Positions 58,601-64,000 of a stretch of DNA of 64,000 nucleotides are shown in pieces. Below the pieces are notes generated by a model that saw only the letters and a program-made list of their open reading frames with translations, had not been told where the DNA came from and did no database searches. The position numbers were made by a program, and so were the translations under genes. The DNA comes from Lonicera japonica (taxonomy: Eukaryota; Streptophyta; Magnoliopsida; Dipsacales; Caprifoliaceae): assembly GCA_021464415.1 (NCBI GenBank), contig CM038467.1, positions 46,809,715-46,873,714 on the forward strand. Reading direction: 5' to 3'. Position 1 is the stretch's first letter; the number at the start of each line of letters is the position of its first letter.

Positions 58601-61600
58601 CATCTCATCCTCATTGAGATCAAGGTCATCAACATCATCGTCATCATTGGAATTATTGGATTGTTAAGCTTTGAAGGCAATGGTTTTGTCCTTCCTTTGT
58701 GACGATGATTTAGAGAGAACATCAATTTCAAAAGTTTGAAGCGAACCTAAAAGTTCATTTTCTTTAATAGAATTAAGATCTCTGCTCTCTTCTATAGCCG
58801 TTATTTTGGGAATAAACCGTTATGGTAAAGACCTAAGTATTTTCTTGACAATACGATGTTTAGGAATGATTTCTTCAAGATTGTACAAAGAATTTACTAT
58901 GTCTTTAAAACGGCTATGGAAATTAGTGATGGTTTCAGACTCTTTCATTCTAATGGTTTCAAAATCTGAAGTCAGACGTTGAATTTTATAATTTTTAACA
59001 CTATTTGTCCTTTCATAAACCACCTCCAAGATTTCCCACACTTATTTAGAAGTTTCACACGTGGAATTTTCTTAAATTCATATTCAGTCACATGACTTTG
59101 GATAACATTTAAGCCTTCGAAGTTCCATTTAGCCGACTCCAGTTCGGTGGGGCTCCACTGTTCTGTTGGTTTGATTGTCGTCTTAGTTTCATTATCAACA
59201 GTGGATTGGACCCGTTGAGAATGGGAGCAAAAGAAATCTCGTCTTTCCCCATGACGACTAAAAAAATTATAGAAAAGGATCTCCCGAGCAAATTAAGGTA
59301 CTCCCTCTTATACCAATTGAAAAAAAATACGCAGAAAGTAAAAATACCAAGTCTTATTAAATACTAGTTTCTTATCAAAAATGATTTTGTGAAGACAATA
59401 ATAAACTATGGGTTCCTACCAATTTTAATTCTAGAAAACTTATTGCTCTTATCTAGCATGCAATGATAATCAAACAATTTAAACAAATAAGCAACACCAG
59501 AATTAACAAGGTATCCCTTCTTATGTAGCACTAATCCTCAAAGACATTTCACTATTAATCACAAGAGTTCACAGACATAATAATCACAATTACAAACTTA
59601 CAAACTTGAGTCGCACAAGAAGAGTCGCAGTCTCCACCTCAGGTGATTGTAGATTGCTTCGAATCACTCGAACTCATACACAATGCATCACGCGTCTCGG
59701 ACTCTTTCCGAAACTCTCAAACTCACAAAGCAAGGTTTGGGATTTGTTTTTTCTTTTAGAAAGAATTCACAAATTTGGCATGAAATATTAAACTCTAGGT
59801 GGTAAAAAATATTTGCTTTTCAAAAATATGGAATAAGGATATTTTTCTACAAGGAAAAGCTTATTAAAAACAAGGAGCATATATTTGTTTATATAAGAAA
59901 AATTCATATCAAAAGTCTATGCAACTTATTGGAAAATTTCTCAAAATGAGTTGTCAATTAATGAATTTTATGCCCATGAAAAAAGGTGTTCAAAGATGTA
60001 CAAAACAAGTGGGCAACGTTGAAAAATTAACGAGGATTTTTTTATTTTTTTTCAACTTCAAAGTTTTCAAAGATTTTTACCAAAACTTAGTTAATAAATT
60101 TTGGTCAAATTTCAATTAAATTAACACTAAAATATTCTTGGTTTTCACAAAAGATTTGACATTTTTCAAAGGTGAAATCCAAAAAAGATTTAAGTTGAAA
60201 TTCTAAAATTTAGTTTTGAAAACAAGGATTTTAAGTTGAATTTTTTAACCACCTAGGATTAAATAATTCAAAGCTCACCAACTCAATGCGAACATGAGAT
60301 GTAATCTACGGCTTCTAGAGTTTTGAGTTTTTCATCGAGTGCGAAAACGAGCGACACAGAACATTTTACCAAATACAAATTGTGTTTTTGTCGAGAGAAT
60401 AATGCCAACTAAAAATAGACCTAACATAGATTCAGCACACGTTACTCTTTTCTATTTCGTTATCAGATCTTACTTATTTCATTGTGCCAAATGACACACC
60501 CTAGTTTCTTTTACAAGGGAGGGATGGGCCCCACAATGTTGTTCTTCGATCACATAAACTTTCTTCTATAACCTAAATATCCTACAGACTAATCATTGCT
60601 CATGACATTTCATCAAAAAAGCAAGGTAAAAGATATAATTGATTCATGAAATGCCATGAACATAATGAGATTGTAGCCATTTGTTTTACAAGGGAGAGAT
60701 GGGCCCCACATGTTATTCTTCGACCACATAAACTTTATTCTATCACCTGAATATCCTAAAAGCTAATCATTGTTCATGGCATTTCATCAAAAAAGAAAGG
60801 TAAAGAAATACTTGATTCATGAAATGCCATGAACACAGTCAAATTGTAGCCATATGTTTTACAAGGGAAAGATGGGGCCCACATGTTCTTCGACCACAAA
60901 CTTTCTTCTATGACGTAAATATCCTACAAGCTAATCGTTGTTCATAACATTTCATCAAAAAAGTATGGTAAAAAAAAATACTTGATTCATGAAATGCCAT
61001 GAACACGATCAGATTGTAGCCATTGTTGTCACAAGGGAAGGACGGGCCCTAGGTGCTCTTCTTCAATCACATGAATTTTCTTCAATTGAATTTAAGTAAT
61101 CTGTTTGAAAAGAAGGCCATGGTCATTCATTCACTACATTGTCCTATAGATAGACCTTCAACATGGTTTAAAGTATTGGCAAGAAACCAATATGACTCCT
61201 TTTTCATTATGCTTATAATGACATAATCTTTTGGTACGTTCTTAATGACATAATATTTTTACTTGTAAACCTAATAAAACCATTACCACATTTGGTTAGC
61301 CTTAAATGTCTAAATCTACTAATGGGTTTTGAATTCTTCAAATTGTTTGACATCATCAACTCCAATTATGTCTCATGTGAACAATTGTTAACTTTTTTTC
61401 AGAAAAATCACTTAGGGTTTTCTTTTTCCAAGTACTACAAAGATTTATTTCCCTCAAGTCAATCGATCAAATGCAAGATCCTAGTTACCTCCATTCCAGT
61501 GGCCATTGATATAACTATTTTTGCAACATGACCAGTCTCGAGATTTAAATTGTTCAGCAAGTGATAGATTGTCACTATAATATGTCATTACCAAAGAAAC

Positions 61601-63846
61601 TCCAACTATATGAGATCAAAGTATTCAATAAGTTGCGGTTGCAATAGTAACATCCTTACACTCTCTCTATCTCAAATTAAAAGCCCCACTTTCCTTTATG
61701 GGACATCTCGAGTTAAAGCCCCCAAATCTAAATTAAGACATGTTATCATATAATCAATTCTAGCATAAAAGGGTCCATTTAATCTGACTATGTCCATAAC
61801 AAGTTGAAATAACAAAAGTATTATTATTTAAATTACTGCAATGACAAAGAAAAATACAAAGAAGTTACCTCAGAAAGTATCGACGCAAATTCCTAACATT
61901 GAATCCAACCCCAACATCCTCACTGACAAGGCGCGGGTTCCACATGATGAGAGGCCTTGGCTAATAACAAATATCATTTGGTATATTAGGAGTAAAATTC
62001 TTCCTTCCTAACTTGAGGCGCACAAAAATAAAAACTTGTCAAAATAGACTCGAAAAGATTTAAATTTCCATGTATCATCAAAAGAACAATAATATGTGTG
62101 TCAAATGTAAAACATGACAGGTGATCACATTGGCATTCTTTACTCTGCTACAAGCACTCGAAATACATTTACGTTACAGTAAGATAATAAATGGAATATA
62201 AGAAGCGGACCTTCTTCTTATGTTCTCAATGCACAAATAAGGCACCATTACGTTTGCCTAAATAGTAAATAGTCCAAACTCCAAACTTTTCACTATTTGA
62301 TAGATCCAATAATATAAAATATCCCGGTACAGGCTAAAGAATCAAAAAATTAATATAAACAAATGCAAATGTTTATTTCCTTACTTTGCGGTCTAGAATG
62401 CTAGAAGCAACTTCTTCGTAAATCAAGAAACTCAAATTAGCATTCTGAGAATCACTTGAGGACCTATGTTTAGTGCTCCCTCCTTTGACCTATGTTTAGT
62501 GCTCCCTCCTTCCCAAATAAAAATATACGATTCTGTTTTTAGATGTTCCAAGTTATAGGGTCAACTTTCCTTAACCATTGATTATGTTGAACATAGTATA
62601 TCCTTAAAACCATGCAAGAGTCAACAAGACTTAATTTGGGTCAGAGGGTACTAATTTATTGTAGAGATCAATAAGCATATACGATTCCTTTTTTTTGAGT
62701 TAGAAAGCATGAAATGTTTGCAAAAGTCAATGTCCAATGCATAGTGCAAGTAAATTACATGAAGTGAATACCAAAATATTGCTATCTATCTCTTGCTATA
62801 GGAGAAAAAAATATTCCTAGAAACTATTTTGTGTCTCTTCCTTTCATTTTATTTATTTCCACTAAAAATACTATTTATGTATAGTGTAAAACTATCTTTA
62901 CGAAAAAGCATACTTCTAACAAAAGAATAATAAGGTCAAGTACGTACAGGATCGTCCGAGAGACTTGATGCAATTCGCTCCACATATTCCAACATCTGAT
63001 AATCAGGAATAACCATAACTATAATCTCATCTTCACTCTCCACAGGCTTTCTGTCACTTAGGCTGAGTAAAAAGTCATAGCAAAGTCGGTCAGTGTAAAT
63101 ATCTACCCTCATAGAATACTAAAATCATCGCACATAATGTTCGATATTTTCAGTTGAAACTCCTATTGTTATAGAAAGTAACACATATCCTTCGAATCAT
63201 ATGAATTTATTTACCTGGCAAATCCGAAAGTAGCATCTTTCCATTTATATTTCAAAAGTGCAGCAGCACCAGCATCAGGATATATGGCTTTAACTCTCTA
63301 ACATTGAAATTCAAATGTATTATTAGCTGACAAAATATTACAATGGTTATATTGATAGTTTGCTACTGTCCAAATATCACGTTAATATTTGCTAATAAAC
63401 CTTTTGTCTCTTAGAATCCCTCTTTAACCTCTTTACACTCAAACAGGAAAATGTTTGAAAAAATGAAGGGCTTTTTTGACTTTTCCCCCAATTCTATATC
63501 CAAAATTAGACTTACCCTCCTTTTTCATAATCGTTAGACTTTCCCCTGCCCGCAGGGTAAATATCAAAGAAATAATTAAAAATGGGGGCTTAAGTCAAAG
63601 GATTGCATTAAAGAAATTAGACATCTTTGAGACATCCCCCGCATGCAGGAGCAAAGTCTAACAATTATAGAAACTGAGATGTCTAATTTCGCATTAAGAT
63701 CAGAGGCAAAGTCAAACAGTTTGCTTGCTAACCTCACATCCAGTTTCCGCTACAAGAGTATCCACAAAAACCCTCGACAGTTCCCAGAGTTCAGCTTGGG
63801 CACCTTCATCATCGAGAAACTGCAACTGTGGGATCAAAAGCTCAAC
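40533..63846 (-). CDS. DUF1995-family plastid protein gene, copy B (seven 3' exons, intact frame)
   Basis: Exons are a 63733-63846, b 63215-63297, c 62948-63062, d 61869-61960, e 42231-42296, f 41840-41933 and g 40533-40643. All six introns are GT-AG, all phases agree, and the join is open for 224 residues to TGA at 40533-40535. The 5' exons lie beyond the window. Recognisable blocks are [34 protein letters not shown], then C-Y-P-G-S-W-K-V. This fits DUF1995 (PF09353), plant plastid proteins that include photosystem II assembly factor LPA3; the exact role here is unknown. The d-e intron is 19,572 bp because two copia elements, a pararetroviral block and a minisatellite lie in it. Splicing across it is not proven. 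Confidence 0.8.
40644..41839 (-). other. Intron f-g of copy B
   Basis: 1196 bp, non-coding, matching 26300-27487. It includes a deleted Stowaway-like MITE at about 41740-41822. This interval is what copy A lost by the exon f/g fusion. Confidence 0.7.
41840..41933 (-). CDS. Copy B exon f
   Basis: 94 bp. It reads [20 protein letters not shown] and on to D-A-E-D-L-E before donor GTAATT. Its first base completes a split glycine codon with exon e. Confidence 0.88.
42231..42296 (-). CDS. Copy B exon e
   Basis: 66 bp. It reads [20 protein letters not shown] then P-G across the joint with f. Acceptor GCAG, donor GTAAGT. Confidence 0.88.
42421..42595 (-). repeat. 3' LTR of the Ale-like copia (175 bp)
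   Basis: On the minus strand it begins TATTGATAATTC directly after the purine tract GAGGGGGAG (42596-42604) and ends AATTATCA. TA replaces the usual TG start. It contains an extra 13-bp ACTAACATAAATA-type duplication near 42565. Confidence 0.85.
42880..43703 (-). pseudogene. Copia reverse transcriptase (3' part) and RNase H
   Basis: The minus strand gives [16 protein letters not shown], then after a frame break Y-V-D-D-M at about 43530-43545 (the catalytic pair of the polymerase), and later Y-T-D-A-D-W starting RNase H. The RNase H end is scrambled after W-R-S-K-K-Q. It would copy element RNA into DNA and degrade the template, but is inactive as written. Confidence 0.75.
43704..43879 (-). 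other. Template-switch-like insert within the reverse transcriptase gene
   Basis: About 145 bp (43735-43879) duplicate 45786-45930 of the same element in the same orientation, and about 29 bp (43704-43733) duplicate 44190-44218 in inverse orientation. Reverse transcriptase sequence is continuous on either side. Confidence 0.8.
43880..44244 (-). pseudogene. Copia reverse transcriptase, 5' part
   Basis: It reads W-V-F-T-V-K-Y-N, then [12 protein letters not shown], and [11 protein letters not shown] with the first catalytic aspartate, then E-E-V-Y-M. It is cut off by the insert at 43879. Confidence 0.8.
44278..45892 (-). pseudogene. Copia integrase, broken
   Basis: The zinc-binding H-H-C-C part (W-H-Y-R-L-G-H, then C-E-S-C) is at about 45590-45704, the first catalytic D (H-S-D-I-W-G-P) at about 45500, the second (R-S-D-N-G-K-E-F) near 45325 and the glutamate (N-G-V-A-E-R-K-N) near 45215. 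A stop and frame change separate 45486 from 45438. The C-terminal part to 44278 is an acidic linker toward reverse transcriptase. Confidence 0.78.
45977..46768 (-). pseudogene. Copia gag and protease
   Basis: 263 open codons from M-N-Y-L-A-W-A. A zinc knuckle C-x2-C-x4-H-x4-C (about 46363-46420) binds element RNA. The aspartic protease active site D-S-G-A is at about 46095-46110, preceded by W-I-L. The gag N-terminus upstream (46769-47400) has no single open frame. Confidence 0.78.
47408..47419 (-). promoter_or_regulatory. Primer-binding site of the Ale-like copia
   Basis: The minus strand TGGTATCAGAGG, next to the 5' LTR, is complementary to the initiator tRNA-Met end. Confidence 0.85.
47420..47581 (-). 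repeat. 5' LTR of the Ale-like copia (162 bp)
   Basis: Starts TATTGATAATTC and ends AATTATCA on the minus strand, matching 42421-42595 apart from one 13-bp indel. Confidence 0.88.
47828..47843. repeat. Poly-C tract
   Basis: 16 consecutive C followed by an A run. Copy A has only a short C run at the matching place (about 32421). Confidence 0.9.
47930..48904. repeat. Intron minisatellite, copy B left block
   Basis: Units start near 48134, 48310, 48499 and 48673 (174-189 bp). Co-linear with 32690-33925 of copy A, up to TAAATAGTCCTTCAA where the insertion begins. Confidence 0.82.
48905..48953 (-). repeat. 49-bp fragment of the SIRE-like LTR
   Basis: It is identical to about 60057-60105 in the SIRE-like 5' LTR. 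It is the only part of the other LTR left, at the outer edge of the pararetroviral block. Confidence 0.7.
49181..50891 (-). pseudogene. Coat-protein-like region of the pararetroviral relic
   Basis: The main open part (50891-49902, 329 codons) begins with a coiled-coil segment rich in K, E and L, then a serine and proline-rich linker, then a conserved W-R-D-R-M region. It continues in other frames through 49850-49659 and 49399-49181 to a C-x2-C-x4-H-x4-C zinc knuckle near 49205-49245 that contains an in-frame stop. An acidic stretch follows to 48954. At least three frame breaks are visible. Confidence 0.5.
51106..52089 (-). pseudogene. Movement-protein-like region of the pararetroviral relic
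   Basis: 327 open codons, of which about the first 115 look like a 30K-type movement protein. A frame change near 51650 moves the likely reading to 51631-51377 (a C-x-C-P-x2-C-like cysteine cluster), and it changes back near 51380. A proline-rich run lies near 51225-51290. Further stops near 50967 and 50920 separate it from the coat-protein-like region. The family call is tentative. Confidence 0.4.
52213..52860 (-). promoter_or_regulatory. Pararetroviral intergenic and promoter region, minus arm
   Basis: On the minus strand it runs from an acidic C-terminal polyprotein tail (about 52860-52700) through a non-coding stretch with TATAAAAGG (52480-52488) and a leader rich in GTAAGAGCTCT to the primer site at 52197. 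It is the inverted partner of 53596-54040. The TATA box is intact here and altered (TATGAAGG) in the plus arm. Confidence 0.5.
52861..54060 (+). mobile_element. Pararetroviral fragment, plus arm, with 280-bp tandem duplication
   Basis: On the plus strand it has a rearranged promoter-like piece (52861-52990), then two tandem copies of a 280-bp coding segment (52996-53275 and 53276-53555), the acidic polyprotein tail ending near 53745, and the non-coding promoter region to about 54060. The coding segments are open but cut off upstream. It is arranged head to head with the minus arm. A short direct repeat CAAACAGGACCT occurs just beyond (54075 and 54109). Confidence 0.55.
54061..54470. other. 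Unassigned stretch between pararetroviral block and SIRE-like element
   Basis: About 400 bp with no domain I recognise. It may be the 3' non-coding part of the SIRE-like element. A T run lies at about 54450-54462. Confidence 0.35.
54470..54987 (-). pseudogene. SIRE-like RNase H
   Basis: It begins near S-D-A-D-W-V-G and [12 protein letters not shown], with D, E and D (Y-C-D-N-T-S) catalytic positions present. A frame change separates it from reverse transcriptase at about 54950, and another follows near 54661. Confidence 0.75.
54929..56041 (-). CDS. SIRE-like reverse transcriptase (370 open codons)
   Basis: An open frame with the copia polymerase pattern: R-L-V-A-Q-G-Y near residue 75-81, [11 protein letters not shown] with the first catalytic aspartate at residue 120, [12 protein letters not shown] at 158-169 and Y-V-D-D at 205-208. 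The end of the frame runs into a shifted RNase H. It would copy element RNA into DNA but is part of a polyprotein that cannot be made whole here. Confidence 0.8.
   Translation of the reverse strand: MSNQCYISQIELKNVKAALFDEHWIIAMQEELFQFEKNRVWELIPHPKDTKIIGTKCIFKNKLDEHGSIARNKTRLVAQGYIQVEGIDFDETFAPIARLESTRLLLAIACYLKFKLYQMDVKSAFLNGYLQEEVFVEQPKGFEDPKFPEHVYHLRKDLYGLKQAPRAWYDRLTSYLLEKGFTRGSVDKALFVHYKNQGILVAQIYVDDIVLGSTIDEHTQEFASVMIHEFELSMVGELNFFLGLQVNQRDDRIFISQSKYARELVKKFNLESVKHATTLMSVSIKLCKDANGKDVEQTLYRSMIGSLLYLTASRHDIAFSVGICARFQACPKESHLTAVKCIIKYVNGTLDYGIWCSFDTNACFFCLFGC
56174..57410 (-). pseudogene. SIRE-like integrase
   Basis: H-x-C-L-G-H and C-G-T-C give the zinc-binding domain (about 57080-57210), H-M-D-L-M-G-P carries the first catalytic D (about 57005), and S-D-N-G-G-E-F the second, just after an in-frame TGA at 56823-56825. 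A further frame slip follows near 56700. The distal part F-G-S-K-C-Y and E-G-I-F-L-G-Y-S is normal for copia integrase. Confidence 0.75.
57411..59300 (-). pseudogene. SIRE-like gag and protease
   Basis: A UBN2-type gag segment (58820-59041, 73 codons, with R-L-T-S-D-F-E and I-T-N-F-H-S-R-F), a zinc knuckle C-x2-C-x4-H-x4-C at about 58400-58445, an acidic coiled region (57942-58349), and the protease D-S-G at about 57570 followed by H-M-T-G. Several stops and frame changes separate these parts. Confidence 0.72.
59306..59317 (-). promoter_or_regulatory. Degenerate primer-binding site of the SIRE-like element
   Basis: TGGTATAAGAGG on the minus strand, one base from the initiator-tRNA-Met type, just inside the LTR. 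Confidence 0.5.
59318..60498 (-). repeat. 5' LTR of the SIRE-like element
   Basis: About 1.18 kb, beginning TGTGTCATTTGG at 60498 on the minus strand and ending in TTTTTTTCA near 59318. It contains the 49 bp repeated at 48905. Intron minisatellite sequence resumes right of 60498. Boundaries are good to a few bases. Confidence 0.6.
60499..61080. repeat. Intron minisatellite, copy B right block
   Basis: Units start near 60591, 60755 and 60923 (164-168 bp). The block repeats intron sequence already present in the left block (48234-48904). Confidence 0.8.
61081..61868 (-). other. Intron d-e of copy B, exon-proximal part
   Basis: Co-linear with 33840-34894 of copy A, without the accD insert (empty site near 61756). 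A half MITE (CTCTCTATCTCAAATTAAAA near 61662) is shared with copy A. Confidence 0.7.
61869..61960 (-). CDS. Copy B exon d
   Basis: 92 bp. It reads [20 protein letters not shown] and on to R-R-Y-F-L, with acceptor TATTAG and donor GTAACT. It holds the W-N-P-R-L signature that best supports the DUF1995 call. Confidence 0.88.
62499..62652. mobile_element. Stowaway-like MITE in intron c-d of copy B
   Basis: The ends GCTCCCTCCTTCCC and GGGTCAGAGGGTACTA frame 154 bp. A 24-bp duplication of the left flank (GACCTATGTTTAGTGCTCCC) precedes it at 62461. Confidence 0.5.
62948..63062 (-). CDS. Copy B exon c
   Basis: 115 bp. It reads [20 protein letters not shown], then [10 protein letters not shown] and S-L-S-D-D-P, with TCA where copy A has TGA. 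Acceptor ACTCAG, donor GTACGT. Confidence 0.9.
63215..63297 (-). CDS. Copy B exon b
   Basis: 83 bp. It reads [20 protein letters not shown] and on to F-G-F-A. Donor GTAAAT, acceptor GTTAG. Confidence 0.9.
63733..63846 (-). CDS. Copy B exon a
   Basis: 114 bp, phase 0 at both ends. It reads [20 protein letters not shown] and on to E-T-G-C-E. Acceptor CTACAG, donor GTTAGC (GT kept, otherwise weak). By comparison with copy A, an exon z should lie about 0.75 kb further right, outside the window. Confidence 0.9.
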
Positions 63847-64000
63847 CTGTAGAAAAGAATATTAAAATCTTCATACTAAAATAAGAAGACAAAGAATTAC
63901 TGACAAGATAGGCAAAATCCCAAAAGCTTTCATGAGCCATTGGATCTTACTACCAGATCAACATGCCTCCTCGTGAACAAAAAGTTCATACGGAGGTTTT

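Larger units (their letters stand above)
54470..60498 (-). mobile_element. SIRE-like Ty1-copia element, 3' truncated
   Basis: On the minus strand it has a long LTR (about 59318-60498), a degenerate primer site TGGTATAAGAG, gag with zinc knuckle, protease, integrase, reverse transcriptase and RNase H. The 3' LTR is gone except for 49 bp at 48905-48953, beyond the pararetroviral block. The [11 protein letters not shown] phrase and the roughly 1.2-kb LTR suggest the SIRE lineage; the extra envelope-like frame of some SIRE elements is absent. Reverse transcriptase is intact over 370 codons but gag and integrase have stops and shifts, so the element is defective. Confidence 0.75.

Overview
This is nuclear DNA of a flowering plant. 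The evidence is intron-containing genes, Ty3-gypsy Tat/Ogre and Ty1-copia retrotransposons, a Cassandra-like 5S-bearing LTR, Stowaway-type MITEs, an endogenous caulimovirid-like insertion, and a nuclear copy of plastid accD. Grass plastids lack accD, so the host is probably not a grass. I cannot name the species.

The only cellular gene I can support encodes a DUF1995-family protein (plastid proteins related to photosystem assembly factors), always on the minus strand and present as a broken tandem array. Copy B (40533-63846, continuing past the right edge) has seven clean exons that join in frame to a stop codon. Its fourth intron is 19.6 kb and holds two copia elements and a pararetroviral block. 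Copy A (31792-37715) has eight recognisable exons' worth of sequence but is a pseudogene: a premature stop, plus a deletion that fuses its last two exons out of frame. Copy C (26156-27536) keeps two exons in scrambled order. Copy D (19305-19396) is one decayed exon.

Layout. 1-5410 and 22380-25636 share inverted arms made of a TRIM/LARD-like repeat (called R here) and a long gypsy-type LTR that begins TGTAACACCC. A solo LTR (3565-4904) sits in the left arm only, and its empty site survives in the right arm. 5411-18992 is a second gypsy-type LTR split by an 11.0-kb non-autonomous Tat/Ogre-like element (6073-17107, TSD ACCTC). 19000-20690 is the remnant of copy D and its upstream DNA, with a Cassandra-like LTR. 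25637-31221 is copy C and another long LTR. 31222-38740 is copy A with its flanks, 38750-40137 a further R element, and 40533-64000 copy B. Inside the big intron of copy B lie an Ale-like copia (42421-47581, TSD GTTTA), a minisatellite, a head-to-head endogenous pararetrovirus block (48954-54060) and a truncated SIRE-like copia (about 54470-60498).

The elements do not work together as a system. The window is best read as a small gene family that duplicated in tandem and was then dismantled by nested insertions, unequal recombination and microhomology deletions, with one copy (B) still potentially functional. Because the duplicates keep empty sites, the order of many events can be read directly. 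I found no convincing new biological system. The most unusual unexplained structures are a 67-bp nested-hairpin module present four times in the Tat element and a cluster of six near-palindromes in one of its LTRs.
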